This document shows, in pieces, positions 16,601 to 25,195 of a stretch of DNA of 64,000 nucleotides. This stretch comes from Clostridiaceae bacterium (lineage in GTDB: Bacteria; Bacillota; Clostridia; Lachnospirales; Lachnospiraceae). The DNA is taken from NCBI GenBank assembly GCA_910575435.1, contig CAJTGI010000001.1, forward strand, positions 167,760 through 231,759, written 5' to 3'. Both the position numbers and the translations under genes were made by a program. Within the stretch, counting starts at the first letter, position 1. Each line of letters starts with the position of its first letter. Below the pieces are notes generated by a model. The model saw only the letters and a list, made by a program, of their open reading frames with translations, did not search any database and was not told where the DNA came from.

Positions 16601-18794
16601 AAAAGGCATTGCTTCCCACCTCCGTGGCCGGCCCGGTCTCAATCAGCTGAATGTCATTCCTGTGATCCACATTGGCGGGATCATTGCTCCACTTCTCCAG
16701 ATTATCCTTGGCAAAGTCTGGAATCTTCCCGCTTCCGGAGAAGGTGAGTTCTCCCACATCATCCCGGTAATCCCATGTCAGATCCCCAAAACTGCCATTG
16801 GCCACATCCGTCTTGCTGGGGTCCCAGCCAAGAACGGTATATCCCGGACTCCAGGAATAATTGCTGCCCAAGCCGAGATGCTGGGTATGGGCCTTGGACT
16901 GGGTCCATCCATTCTCCCACCCGGCAGAACCGTCTACTCGGTGCACCGTCAAGCCTGATTTATTATACCTCACCGAATTGTTGAATCCCGTACAGCCAAC
17001 AATATTTCCCTTCACGTCTACACTGTGAGAATAATATTCTACCACGGCAGGCGCATTCCCATAGAACAGCAGCTTCCCCAGATTTCTATTTTGGCATATG
17101 GCGGTTTCCTCCAGGGAGGACACTGATTCGGGAATTTTCAGCTCTTTCAATGTGCCGGCGTAATTAAAGGCATAGGAACCCACCACCTTCACCGTGTTCG
17201 GAATTAAGAATTTCTCATCCGTCTGGCCGGCAGCATAGTAAATTAACTTCGTCTTATCCCCACTATAGATCACATTATTCTCCACAACCATATGGGTATT
17301 TCTGGGGGAGATGGCAATGTCAGCCAATTTGGGGCAGGCAGAGAATACATTGCCCAGAATCTGCTGAATCTCCTGGCCAAAGGATACCTTTTCCAAGGCC
17401 GTGCAGTTGGACAATACAGACCCGCCTATGGTTTCAATGCTATTTGGAAAATCCAATGTTTTCAGTTTTGCGCAATAGCTAAATGCGCTGTCCCCAATAG
17501 ACTTGGTCTTATCCGGAAGAACCAGCTGGCTGATCTGTCCACAGTTGGCAAAAGCATTCCTTCCGATGGACTGGACATCCCCGCCCAGCTTCACATCCGC
17601 CAGAACCTGACAGTTGCGGAAAGCATACGCTCCGATGCTGGTCACATTTCCCGGCACATCCACAGCCGCCAATTTCACCGCATTCTGAAACGCATTATCT
17701 CCTATGGTCAGCAGCGAGCCTGGCAGATCCACGCTCTCAATCTGCGTCTGGCAAAAGGCATAAGTTCCGATCTCCTTCACCTGGTTGGGGACCACTGCCT
17801 TCGCCCCGCCCTGATAGGGATAGCACACCACCCTGTGGGGCACTCCATCCTTCCATTCCACAATCATATTGTTGATGGCCTGGAAATTCTTGTTGGCGGA
17901 ATCCACCGTCACCTTCTCCAACTGGCCGCCAACGCAGGGATTAGAGGTAATCCTTTCCACAGAGGCTGGCACGTGAAATTCTGTCAGGGACGTGTTGGTA
18001 AACGAATCACTGCCAATCTCTTCCGTGCCCCCGCCAATAGAAACGCTCCCCAGCTGCGAGCAGCCGTAAAATGCCCGAGAGCCTATGGACTTCACCTTTC
18101 CCGGAATCGTCACCGTCTCCAGCTTTGCGCAGTCAGTAAAAGCACTGTCACCGATTATGGTCACGTCAGCAGGAATGGCAATCTCCTCAAGACTCCGGCA
18201 ACCCCGAAAAGTGTATGAATCAATCGTGGTCACTTTATCCGGAATATTCACCGATGCCAAATCTGCACAGCCATAAAAGGCACTGCCTCCAATGGTGTCA
18301 ACATTCCCGGGAAGCACTGCGCTTTTCAAGTTGCTGCACTGGCTAAACGCACTATTTCCAATCTTGGTAACGCTGTCCGGCATCTCCACTGACGTAGCAG
18401 AGACGCATCCGTCAAAGGCACTGCTGGAAATGTCGGTAATGCCGCTCCCCACAGATATGGTCTGTATCTGCTCGTAGCACCATCTCCAGGGAGCATCCGT
18501 AATATATACCGTATGGGTTTCGTCTATCTTGTACGCTGACTGACGGTGGGGTTTCATCGCTCCCGTTCCCGTGAGCGTCAGCTTATAGGGGGTCTTATCC
18601 TTCAAATCCCACCCATCCTTGGCAGTTTCCGCCGTCAGCTGCCAGGAAAGATTCCCATCCGTCCCGGACATATCGCCAGCGGCCTGGCTCCTGCTCACAA
18701 TCTGCAATACCCCCGCCATGGCTCCCGCCGGCAAGGGAAGCATCTGCACCGCCAGTACAAGGGCCATGAACGCCGCAATCCTCTTTCTCCTCAT
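13638..18794 (-). CDS. BspA-type LRR surface protein with embedded cysteine-peptidase-like domain
   Basis: The protein has about 1718 residues and a clear signal peptide (basic MRRKR, hydrophobic core, AGA-type cleavage). Residues ~100-620 and ~700-930 are BspA/LRR_5 repeats with the recurring pattern of IGDSAFSxCxxLxxVxLP. Around residue 980 comes WRGSCFGMAAST, followed by a histidine in KCAGHAVVPV near 1087 and DVYDCNEP near 1108. This Cys-His-Asx order is that of papain-fold peptidases. Beta-rich segments follow, then a Pro/Thr/Glu/Ala linker (~1490-1560) and a final lysine-rich LRR block. No LPxTG motif is seen. It is probably an adhesin-like secreted protein with peptidase potential. ATG 18794 has GGAGG 8 nt upstream; ATG 18800 is only 2 nt from it. 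Confidence 0.85.
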   Translation of the reverse strand: MRRKRIAAFMALVLAVQMLPLPAGAMAGVLQIVSRSQAAGDMSGTDGNLSWQLTAETAKDGWDLKDKTPYKLTLTGTGAMKPHRQSAYKIDETHTVYITDAPWRWCYEQIQTISVGSGITDISSSAFDGCVSATSVEMPDSVTKIGNSAFSQCSNLKSAVLPGNVDTIGGSAFYGCADLASVNIPDKVTTIDSYTFRGCRSLEEIAIPADVTIIGDSAFTDCAKLETVTIPGKVKSIGSRAFYGCSQLGSVSIGGGTEEIGSDSFTNTSLTEFHVPASVERITSNPCVGGQLEKVTVDSANKNFQAINNMIVEWKDGVPHRVVCYPYQGGAKAVVPNQVKEIGTYAFCQTQIESVDLPGSLLTIGDNAFQNAVKLAAVDVPGNVTSIGAYAFRNCQVLADVKLGGDVQSIGRNAFANCGQISQLVLPDKTKSIGDSAFSYCAKLKTLDFPNSIETIGGSVLSNCTALEKVSFGQEIQQILGNVFSACPKLADIAISPRNTHMVVENNVIYSGDKTKLIYYAAGQTDEKFLIPNTVKVVGSYAFNYAGTLKELKIPESVSSLEETAICQNRNLGKLLFYGNAPAVVEYYSHSVDVKGNIVGCTGFNNSVRYNKSGLTVHRVDGSAGWENGWTQSKAHTQHLGLGSNYSWSPGYTVLGWDPSKTDVANGSFGDLTWDYRDDVGELTFSGSGKIPDFAKDNLEKWSNDPANVDHRNDIQLIETGPATEVGSNAFYGLANLVRIYSGEELERIGESAFADCRKLKIVQVESASAIEKEAFARDVAIVDELDVRGAANIGEGAFRGCTGMADILLGEKLKTLGKEAFQGCIGLETLILPESLASLGEGCFRGCQVLRTLNIPKGVSGIPAGCFADCAGFQKIYFYGDRPSTLDATAFAGTHADMTIYYRKGNGTWSSLGNDWNGIPVVGLDQFYTEGEDHYSFGNTGSSFGYGSQYYIPRQRYITALQSIVRGSYYYAWDKGWRGSCFGMAASTTEFYQGDAFELKDYGASAGNLYDLKAPRSSDAAITKLIEVYQVSQFVDEISWENSGNRGNYRKLVKQVEEFERSGGLSVDSMADPIVMCIYSKCAGHAVVPVAVNMDAHGNYILDVYDCNEPSGLQKLTVKKDFSGIEYVSGLNRYTSASFVKYSTICDALSNADFTGENFEKAVGAKNAAPESTKVSIAVNREKVSLVNGGGKDFEEIKGAYEQTRMANGADEFSGIRSFVLPQGEYKVQDASEAGSQQEELKYYIATEDLFSEIETSDEDAEVTVKSVKGVGYDTVTLSSDQSDTETELTVMDVSGIKKEVAVTGSGVSLEIVDDSQMTLSVSSDATSVKVDGEEVALSEGKAKVSFYASEGENPMEAGDMTCQFSLDENDRLSGTAEAYITWKNEDAQDVDVTTKVKDEEGNVIAEYEKKMNLRLGMQKVNVTLDRVKTNLSHLSGDFMASCEMTLVDADANVVRVTCSDIPLKATDKTPEPSKEPTAEPSAAPTTEPTDAPSAAPAETATPAPTAEPTKTPGVTQEPPAQTEKPKATKKPKAKLPKKGAVKTVGSLKYVVMKSAKKNGTVAVCGVKKKNAKSISIPGKVKIGKYSFKVVSVRRNAFSKNKKLAMVTVGANVKSIGDNAFKNCKKLEFVLLPGKVASIGKKAFAGCGRLRYLVARTNKIKSVGTSAFQGVSGKMKVKTSKGRWRKYSKMFTKKGKMPRTALYLIEPVKVKYRGKSY

Positions 18795-18963
18795 ATGCAT
18801 TTCCTCCTTTATGGTGTAAGTTACAATATCCTATTGCCAAGTTAGATATAATATACTATATACTTCTCCCATAAGTCCACGAAAAAGGACTGCCATTTTC
18901 AACATTTGAAGAACCAAAATCACCAACTCCCCACTTCCATTTCACGAATAGCCTTACCTTGTG

Positions 18964-18992
18964 TTGACACGCTTTCCCATGTCCGATAAAAT
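18964..18992 (+). promoter_or_regulatory. Sigma-A promoter of tyrA
   Basis: TTGACA and TAAAAT are 17 bp apart, about 50 bp upstream of the tyrA start. The rest of the 18795-19043 gap holds the divergent upstream region of the BspA-like gene, which is AT-rich with several TATA-like stretches but no single clear promoter. Confidence 0.75.
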
Positions 18993-19043
18993 GATGCTAG
19001 GGTGAAAATTGAAGAAGTAAGATAGAAAGGTTTGGTTCATTTC

Positions 19044-19928
19044 ATGAATACAATAAATATAAGAAAGAAACGCACCAGATTTGGCTTTATTGGCTTTGGC
19101 CTCATCGGCGGCTCCGTGGCCAGGGCACTGCGAGACCTCTACCCTGACAGCGAAATCATGGCCTACAATTATTACGAGACAAAACCCCACGAAAAACTGG
19201 AACAGGCAAAATCAGAAGGAACGCTCACATCCATTAGCACCAACCTGGAAGATTTCTCTCGATGTCAAGTCATCTTCCTCTGTGCCCCCGTATTAAAAAA
19301 TGTGGCCTATCTCAAAAAACTGCTCCCCCATCTGTCTCCAGACTGCATCCTAACGGATGTGGGCAGCGTGAAAAGCGATATCCACAGGGAAATTGAAAAA
19401 CTAAATCTGGGCAGGCAATTTGTGGGAGGCCATCCCATGACCGGCTCGGAGAAGACTGGCTACGCCAACTCCGACCCCTCCTTTTTCAAGGGAGCCTACT
19501 ACCTCCTCACCCCCACCCCGGAATCAAATCCGGAGCATGTGGCCTGGATGGAGGATTTTGTCAAATCCGTTGGTTCCCTGTGCATGGTTCTGGACCCGGA
19601 CAACCATGACCGAATCACTTCCGGCATCAGCCATGGCCCCCACGTAATCTCCGCCGCCCTGGTCAACACGGTAGCGGAAAGGGATACCCAGGGATACTAT
19701 GCCAAGCTGGCCGCCGGAGGATTTCACAGCACTACCCGAATCTCCTCCTCCTCCCCGGAAATGTGGGAGAATATCTGCCAGACCAACCGGGAGAAAATCG
19801 TAGAATTTCTGGAGGAATACATCGACACATTAAGCAAGGCAAAGGAAGACATAATCAGCGGGGATTCCCAGGCCATCACAAAGTTATTCGCAGATGCCAA
19901 GAAATACCGGGACAGCATCCCCACATAG
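19044..19928 (+). CDS. tyrA: Prephenate dehydrogenase
   Basis: The 294-residue enzyme converts prephenate to 4-hydroxyphenylpyruvate in tyrosine synthesis. The NAD-binding start is FGFIGFGLIGGSVARAL; DVGSVKSDI, the HPMTGSE substrate loop near residue 130 and ISHGPHVISAALV near 200 (catalytic histidine region) are all present. There is no fused chorismate mutase and no ACT domain at the C-terminus, so feedback control through ACT is absent. ATG 19044 has AGAAAGG upstream; an in-frame TTG at 19032 lies too close to that site. It is followed at 100 bp by pcrA. Confidence 0.93.
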   Translation: MNTINIRKKRTRFGFIGFGLIGGSVARALRDLYPDSEIMAYNYYETKPHEKLEQAKSEGTLTSISTNLEDFSRCQVIFLCAPVLKNVAYLKKLLPHLSPDCILTDVGSVKSDIHREIEKLNLGRQFVGGHPMTGSEKTGYANSDPSFFKGAYYLLTPTPESNPEHVAWMEDFVKSVGSLCMVLDPDNHDRITSGISHGPHVISAALVNTVAERDTQGYYAKLAAGGFHSTTRISSSSPEMWENICQTNREKIVEFLEEYIDTLSKAKEDIISGDSQAITKLFADAKKYRDSIPT

Positions 19929-20028
19929 CAAGACACTACATATCTGATGACTAACAGAGCAATGACAGATGATGACAGCGCATCCAGGCCGTCATCGCCT
20001 GTCTGACAGAACTTGGAGGAACAATGAC

Positions 20029-22464
20029 ATGAACAATATCTTAGCAGGGCTGAATCCAGAACAGGAGCGGGCGGTAAAGCACCACGACGGCCCCCTCCTG
20101 ATCCTGGCAGGCGCCGGGTCAGGCAAAACCAGGGTACTCACCCACCGAGTGGCGTACCTGATTCAGGAATACCGGGTCAACCCTTGGAACATCCTGGCCC
20201 TCACCTTCACCAACAAGGCAGCGGGAGAGATGCGGGAGCGGGTGGACAACATCGTGGCAGAGAACGCCCAGGATATCTGGGTGAGCACCTTCCATTCCAC
20301 CTGCGTCCGCATCCTGCGGCGATACATAGAAGCCCTGGGCTACGAGCGAAGCTTCACCATCTATGACGGAGACGACCAGAAAACCTTGATGCGGGACATT
20401 CTCAAATATCTCCAGCTGGACCCAAAGAAATTCAGGGAGCGGGCAGTCCTTGGGGAAATCTCCTCCGCCAAGGACGAATTGATTTCCCCGGAAATGTACG
20501 AGCAAAAATCCGGCGGGGATTATTTCAAAGAAATCTGCGCCCGCTGCTACCGGGAGTACGAGAAGCGGCTGCGGGATTCCAATGCCCTGGATTTTGACGA
20601 CCTGATTTGCAAGACCATCCAGCTATTGGAGGAAAACGAGGACATCCTCGCCTACTACCAGAATCGATTCCGCTACATTATGGTGGACGAGTACCAGGAC
20701 ACCAACACTGCCCAGTTCAAACTGATCAGTCTGCTGGCAAACTACCGGGATGAAAATGACACCGTGCACCACAATCTCTGCGTGGTGGGCGATGACGACC
20801 AGTCCATCTACAAATTTCGGGGAGCCAACATTTACAATATCCTGAATTTTGAGAGCCTGTACCCGGAGGCCAAGGTCATCAAACTGGAGGAGAACTACCG
20901 CTCCACCCAAAATATCCTGGATGCCGCCAATGCGGTAATCCGCAACAACAGCGTGCGGAAGGAAAAGGCACTCTGGACAGAAAAGGAGAAGGGGGATGCC
21001 ATCTATTTCTCCCTCTTCCAGGACGAGCGGGAGGAAGCAGGCTCCATCGCCGACGCCATCGCCCATGTGGTGGGAAATGGGCTGGCCTCCTACAAGGATT
21101 TCGCCATCCTGTACCGCACCAACGCCCAGTCCCGCGTATTTGAGGAGAGGCTGGTGATGCACAATGTCCCCTACCGCATCGTGGGGGCGGTGAACTTCTA
21201 CCAGCGCAGGGAAATCAAAGACCTCCTCTCCTACCTCCGCACCGTGGAGAACGGGCTGGACGATATCAGCGTGAAGAGGATTCTCAACGTGCCGAAGCGG
21301 GGCATCGGCCTGACCACCGTGGACCGCGTGAACAACTATGCCCTGGAACATGAAACCAGCTTCTATGGCGCGCTGGAAAACTACGAATACATTGACGGCA
21401 TCGGAAGGAGCGCGGCAAAAATCGGCTCCTTCGTCAGCCTCATCGAATCCTTTAAGCGGCACCTGGCAAGCCCAGAGTACTCCCTGGAGGATCTGCTCCG
21501 GGAAATCATCGAGGAGACGGGATATGTACGCCTCCTCCAGGAGGAGGACACGGAGGAATCCCTGGGTCGCATCGAGAATATCGAAGAACTTCTGAGCAAG
21601 GTGGTCTCCTACGAGGAAAACTGCCAGGAAGAGCCCACTCTTAGCGGCTTCCTAGAGGAAGTGGCCCTGGTGGCAGACATCGACAATGTGGATGAGAATA
21701 ACGACATCGTGCTATTAATGACGCTGCACAGCGCCAAGGGGCTGGAATTTCCCTACGTGTACTTAGTGGGCATGGAGGAAACTATTTTTCCGGGATATGC
21801 CGCCGTCTCCGGGGATAGCCCGGAGGAGATGGAGGAGGAGCGCCGCCTGTGCTACGTGGGGATTACCCGTGCCAAGGAAAAGCTTTCCCTCAGCTGCGCC
21901 TATTCCCGATTCCGCAATGGAGAGCGGCATTTCAACCGCCCCTCCCGCTTCATCAACGAGATTCCCAGATATCTCCTAAAGCAGAGCGGCGGAATGAAGC
22001 CTAGCGATAGCCATCCGGCAGGGGAAGGCAAAATCTCCCCATCTCCCCGCCCCATGGAAAAAAAGGCTCCCTTCCTATCCACAAATTACAGTTCCTCCTG
22101 GAATCCCACCGCCGAGCGCGCCGCAAAGCAGGCGGGCCACCAGGGTGGCGGGAATGCAGGCACAAAGGGCATTGGCCTCTTTGCGGGCAATCCATACATC
22201 TCCAAGGGAATGCCCGGCAAAGATTCTCCCGGCAGCGCAAACCATTCCGGCAGCCCTTCTCATTCCGGCATGGCCCAGCCAGCGGCTACCAATGCCAGCG
22301 GCCCGGGCTACGATGTGGGGGACAGGGTATCCCACGCCCGCTTTGGCCAGGGGACAGTGACTGCCATGAAGGATACCGGGGGGGATTATCAGGTAACCGT
22401 GGCATTCCAGGGAGATATGACAAGAAAAATGATGGCTTCTTTTGCAAAGTTAAAAAAAATATAG
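20029..22464 (+). CDS. pcrA: ATP-dependent DNA helicase PcrA/UvrD
   Basis: The 811-residue superfamily 1A helicase shows LAGAGSGKTR (Walker A), LTFTNKAAGEM, VDEYQDTN (motif II), GDDDQSIYKFRGA (III), LEENYRST (IV), TLHSAKGLEF (V) and YVGITRAKEKL (VI). It unwinds DNA in repair and removes RecA or stalled polymerases. A low-complexity Gly/Ser/Pro/Lys linker leads to a C-terminal domain (VGDRVSHARFGQGTV) that in PcrA contacts RNA polymerase. ATG 20029 has TTGGAGGA 8 nt upstream; the frame is open to 19969 without a ribosome site. Confidence 0.95.
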   Translation: MNNILAGLNPEQERAVKHHDGPLLILAGAGSGKTRVLTHRVAYLIQEYRVNPWNILALTFTNKAAGEMRERVDNIVAENAQDIWVSTFHSTCVRILRRYIEALGYERSFTIYDGDDQKTLMRDILKYLQLDPKKFRERAVLGEISSAKDELISPEMYEQKSGGDYFKEICARCYREYEKRLRDSNALDFDDLICKTIQLLEENEDILAYYQNRFRYIMVDEYQDTNTAQFKLISLLANYRDENDTVHHNLCVVGDDDQSIYKFRGANIYNILNFESLYPEAKVIKLEENYRSTQNILDAANAVIRNNSVRKEKALWTEKEKGDAIYFSLFQDEREEAGSIADAIAHVVGNGLASYKDFAILYRTNAQSRVFEERLVMHNVPYRIVGAVNFYQRREIKDLLSYLRTVENGLDDISVKRILNVPKRGIGLTTVDRVNNYALEHETSFYGALENYEYIDGIGRSAAKIGSFVSLIESFKRHLASPEYSLEDLLREIIEETGYVRLLQEEDTEESLGRIENIEELLSKVVSYEENCQEEPTLSGFLEEVALVADIDNVDENNDIVLLMTLHSAKGLEFPYVYLVGMEETIFPGYAAVSGDSPEEMEEERRLCYVGITRAKEKLSLSCAYSRFRNGERHFNRPSRFINEIPRYLLKQSGGMKPSDSHPAGEGKISPSPRPMEKKAPFLSTNYSSSWNPTAERAAKQAGHQGGGNAGTKGIGLFAGNPYISKGMPGKDSPGSANHSGSPSHSGMAQPAATNASGPGYDVGDRVSHARFGQGTVTAMKDTGGDYQVTVAFQGDMTRKMMASFAKLKKI

Positions 22465-22613
22465 ATATTACATGGCAAATATGGTAAACTAATACTCATA
22501 GAATGAAGGGAAAGGAGTCATTCCTGTGAAAGGTCAGAATCTTTCGCAGATTCACTTCTCAAATAATGCGCTCGCGCCTAAATGATTAGACTGGGCAGAA
22601 ATGGAGGATTATT

Positions 22614-22880
22614 ATGTCAAACAAAGTAGAAGAATTATTAAACACTGCTAGAATCAACGAACTGCTCCACCGGAAGGAACTGGAGGAAAAGAACAAGAAC
22701 ACCATCGTCATCGTGCTGGCAATTATTGGTGCTGTCGCAGCCATTGCAGGCATTGCATTTGCGGTATATAAGTATCTCACGCCAGATTACTTAGATGATT
22801 TTGATTCCGACGACATTTACGACAACTTCGATGACGACTTCATCGAATTTTCTGACGAAAAGCCAGAGGCAGAGGACTAA
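22614..22880 (+). CDS. Small single-pass membrane protein with acidic tail
   Basis: The 88-residue protein has a charged N-terminal helix (NKVEELLNTARINELL), one transmembrane helix at about residues 38-60, and a very acidic C-terminus with many Asp and Glu. GGAGG lies 7 nt before the ATG. Proteins of this shape are common next to housekeeping genes in Lachnospiraceae; I do not know a function. It sits 150 bp after pcrA and is followed by a strong hairpin, so it may be the last gene of the pcrA transcript. Confidence 0.75.
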   Translation: MSNKVEELLNTARINELLHRKELEEKNKNTIVIVLAIIGAVAAIAGIAFAVYKYLTPDYLDDFDSDDIYDNFDDDFIEFSDEKPEAED

Positions 22881-22884
22881 AAAA

Positions 22885-23022
22885 GAGGAAGAGTCTTTCT
22901 AAAGGCGGCATAAGATGCCACCTAAGAAAGACTATACTTCCTCTAAGAAGAACGGTGCTAGACATCCAGTGGATGTCTGATAAGCACGGACCGAAGCAGA
23001 GCGTAGAAAAACCGGCGTTCTT
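22885..23022 (+). promoter_or_regulatory. Structured intergenic RNA region between the small membrane gene and argH
   Basis: A long hairpin fills 22885-22943: GAGGAAG pairs with CTTCCTC, AGTCTTTCT with AGAAAGACT, and GGCAT with ATGCC. A second structure follows, closed by AAGAACG at 22948 and CGTTCTT at about 23014-23021, with an inner hairpin AGACATCCA-TGGATGTCT. No poly-U follows the first hairpin. It could be a terminator relative, a processing site or a small RNA. Confidence 0.5.
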
Positions 23023-23040
23023 CACTATGTAAAATTTCCT

Positions 23041-23075
23041 ATACCGGAATGGATTTTTCCATTTCGGTATTTTCT
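23041..23075 (+). terminator. Intrinsic terminator before argH
   Basis: TACCGGAATGGA pairs with TCCATTTCGGTA around a short T loop and is followed by TTTTCTTG. It lies about 65 bp upstream of argH and isolates argH from upstream transcription. Confidence 0.65.
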
Positions 23076-23138
23076 TGACTGCTGATACTATTCACAGCCA
23101 TAAATTGACATGGATTAAGAAATGAATGGAGGATTACT

Positions 23139-24515
23139 ATGAAACTTTGGGGCGGACGATTCACAAAGGAGACCAACCAGCTGGTACACAATTTCAACGC
23201 TTCCCTCTCCTTTGACCAGAAATTTTTCCAGGAAGATATTGACGGGAGCATAGCCCATGTGACCATGCTGGCAAAGCAGGGCATCCTCACGGATGAAGAA
23301 CGGGATACTATCATCCAGGGATTGGAGGGAATCTGCCAGGATATCAAGTCCGGCGCACTGGAAATCACGGAAGAGCACGAGGATATCCACAGTTTCGTGG
23401 AGGCAAATCTCATCGAGCGGGTGGGGGATGCCGGAAAGAAACTACATACCGGGCGAAGCAGAAATGACCAGGTGGCACTGGACATGAAACTCTACACCCG
23501 CAGGGAAGTCCAGGAGATGGACAGGCTGCTGAAAGAACTGCTGGAAAGCCTCCTTTGCATCATGAAGGAACATACAGACACCATCATGCCAGGCTTTACC
23601 CATCTGCAAAAGGCCCAGCCCATCACATTGGCGCACCACATGGGGGCTTATTTCGAGATGTTCCGGAGAGACCGTTCCCGGCTGCAGGATATCTTTAAAC
23701 GCATGAACTACTGCCCCCTGGGTTCTGGCGCGCTGGCGGGCACCACTTATCCTTTAGACAGAGACTATACCGCCTCTCTTCTAGATTTTTACGGCCCCAC
23801 CTTGAACAGCATGGATTCTGTATCTGACCGGGATTACCTGATCGAACTGTCCTCCGCCATGTCCATCATCATGATGCATCTGAGCCGCTTCTGCGAGGAA
23901 ATCATTATCTGGAACACCAATGAGTATCAGTTCATCGAGATTGATGACTCCTACTCCACCGGCAGCAGCATCATGCCCCAGAAGAAGAATCCCGACATTG
24001 CGGAACTTGTCCGAGGCAAGACCGGGCGGGTGTACGGTTCCCTCATCTCCCTGCTCACCACCATGAAAGGGCTTTCCCTGGCATACAATAAGGACATGCA
24101 GGAAGACAAGGAGTTCATCTTTGACGCCATTGACACCACCAAGGGCTGCATCGTCCTATTTCGAGGCATGCTGGATACCCTTACCTTCAAGAAAGATAAC
24201 ATGCGGGCCAGCGCGGAGGGTGGATTTACCAACGCCACCGATGCCGCAGATTACCTGGTCAACCACGGCGTGCCCTTCAGAGATGCCCACGGCATCATTG
24301 GACAGCTGGTTCTGTATTGCATTGACAAAAATATTTCCCTGAAAGACATGTCTCTGGAAGAATACAAGGCTATCAGCCCGGTCTTCGAGGAAGATATCTA
24401 CGATGCCATCAGCATGGAAACCTGCGTGGCAAAGCGAAACACCGTGGGAGCTCCCGGCCCGGAGGCGATGGGACAGGTTATTGAAATCTGCGAAAAATAT
24501 TTAAGAGAGGATTAG
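23139..24515 (+). CDS. argH: Argininosuccinate lyase
   Basis: The 458-residue enzyme splits argininosuccinate into arginine and fumarate, the last step of arginine synthesis. It belongs to the fumarase/aspartase superfamily: WGGRFTK at the start, GRSRNDQVALD near residue 106, FTHLQKAQP near 150 and the signature GSSIMPQKKNPD near 273 with the catalytic serine loop. Length is normal. GGAGG lies 7 nt before the ATG. argG is not adjacent, so the arginine pathway is scattered. Confidence 0.97.
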   Translation: MKLWGGRFTKETNQLVHNFNASLSFDQKFFQEDIDGSIAHVTMLAKQGILTDEERDTIIQGLEGICQDIKSGALEITEEHEDIHSFVEANLIERVGDAGKKLHTGRSRNDQVALDMKLYTRREVQEMDRLLKELLESLLCIMKEHTDTIMPGFTHLQKAQPITLAHHMGAYFEMFRRDRSRLQDIFKRMNYCPLGSGALAGTTYPLDRDYTASLLDFYGPTLNSMDSVSDRDYLIELSSAMSIIMMHLSRFCEEIIIWNTNEYQFIEIDDSYSTGSSIMPQKKNPDIAELVRGKTGRVYGSLISLLTTMKGLSLAYNKDMQEDKEFIFDAIDTTKGCIVLFRGMLDTLTFKKDNMRASAEGGFTNATDAADYLVNHGVPFRDAHGIIGQLVLYCIDKNISLKDMSLEEYKAISPVFEEDIYDAISMETCVAKRNTVGAPGPEAMGQVIEICEKYLRED

Positions 24516-24778
24516 ATTTAAAATCTATCCCGAGGAATTTGTCCCAGATACGGAACTTTAGAAAAAATAATACTCCTAAAACGCATTGCCCATTATTCTG
24601 CCTCGGAGTCATACCGAAAGAAGTTTCCTTCCTAGAAAATCTCCTTAAAATATTCAAGTGTGAATGGTCTTTTCATTCACACTTGCCCCCATAAATTAAG
24701 CAGTTCGTTAACATGTTTAATATGAAAATCTGCTTATTAGGTATTAATAATCCCACATTGCACGAAAAGACAGCGTCG
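24516..24778. other. Gene-free stretch after argH with a 12-bp hairpin
   Basis: A perfect 12-bp stem (CAAGTGTGAATG with CATTCACACTTG) at 24655-24685 is the only structure seen. No U-run follows it on the plus strand. No gene is supported; this stretch marks the change from housekeeping DNA to the AT-rich accessory region. Confidence 0.5.
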
Positions 24779-24913
24779 TCAAAAAACCTGCATGTCAATA
24801 ATAGCACATGAACCATGTCCGTTACGTATAAGATAAACCCTGTTTCCATAAGATACTTCATTCACAACCGCTGTATAATTTATCAAATCAGATATTGGTT
24901 TAATATTTGGCAT
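24779..24913 (-). pseudogene. Truncated Phd/YefM-type antitoxin
   Basis: A 44-codon frame begins at an ATG with GGAG 8 nt upstream. It reads MPNIKPISDL, then NYTAVVNEVSYGNRVYLIRN and GSCAIIDM. This is the conserved N-terminal DNA-binding half of Phd/YefM antitoxins. It then stops at TGA after MQVF, where intact proteins continue for 40-50 residues with the toxin-binding tail. No toxin gene is adjacent. It is a relic of a type II toxin-antitoxin pair, or a free repressor domain. Confidence 0.65.
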
Positions 24914-24951
24914 TTTGCACACTCCAATCTTATTTCCTTATTAGGTGACTA

Positions 24952-24979
24952 ATTATATTACAGCAGGTATTGTATACAA
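24952..24979 (-). promoter_or_regulatory. Promoter with palindromic operator of the antitoxin relic
   Basis: On the minus strand TTGTAT and TATAAT are 16 bp apart. The perfect palindrome TTGTATACAA (24970-24979) overlaps the -35 element, as expected for autorepression by a Phd/YefM protein. The promoter appears intact although the gene is truncated. Confidence 0.5.
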
Positions 24980-25017
24980 CATCCAACAAAATTTACAACA
25001 GACTTGCTTTTGCTAAA

Positions 25018-25062
25018 GTACATCCGAAAAGAAAGGCTGGGCGCACCTTGCAAGATTACGCA
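25018..25062. repeat. Single arm of the nested foldback unit
   Basis: The sequence starts CATCCGAAAAGAAAGGCTGG and runs on through CACCTTGCAA and ATTACG. It matches the right arm of the unit at 5685-6071 when read inward from 6071. No partner arm is seen nearby. Confidence 0.55.
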
Positions 25063-25114
25063 GACCCACAAGTGCTTCGTCTATGTTAATACAGTATTTA
25101 CGAAAATAATCATA

Positions 25115-25155
25115 ATATGGAATTAAATTTAATGGTGTGGTATACTGTAAACGTT
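25115..25155 (+). promoter_or_regulatory. Repeated promoter module, copy 1 (upstream of the GNAT gene)
   Basis: The module contains TGGAAT, then 17 bp, then TATACT preceded by TGG, which is an extended -10 promoter. It is one of three closely similar ~40-bp modules in the island; see also 26516-26557 and 28349-28390. Confidence 0.6.
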
Positions 25156-25195
25156 CCTTCATGTAACAAACTGGGAATTGGAGGCGAAGTATCAT

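Noticed and set aside
17292-18218. 308-codon plus-strand open frame opposite the BspA-like gene
   Set aside because: It is antisense to the LRR repeats, with no ribosome site and low-complexity composition typical of a complementary-strand shadow.
22885-23138. T-box or arginine riboswitch upstream of argH
   Set aside because: No T-box sequence or specifier loop is seen, and a terminator separates the structure from argH.
24673-24861. 62-codon minus-strand open frame
   Set aside because: It overlaps the antitoxin relic out of frame; the other frame matches Phd/YefM, so this one is incidental.
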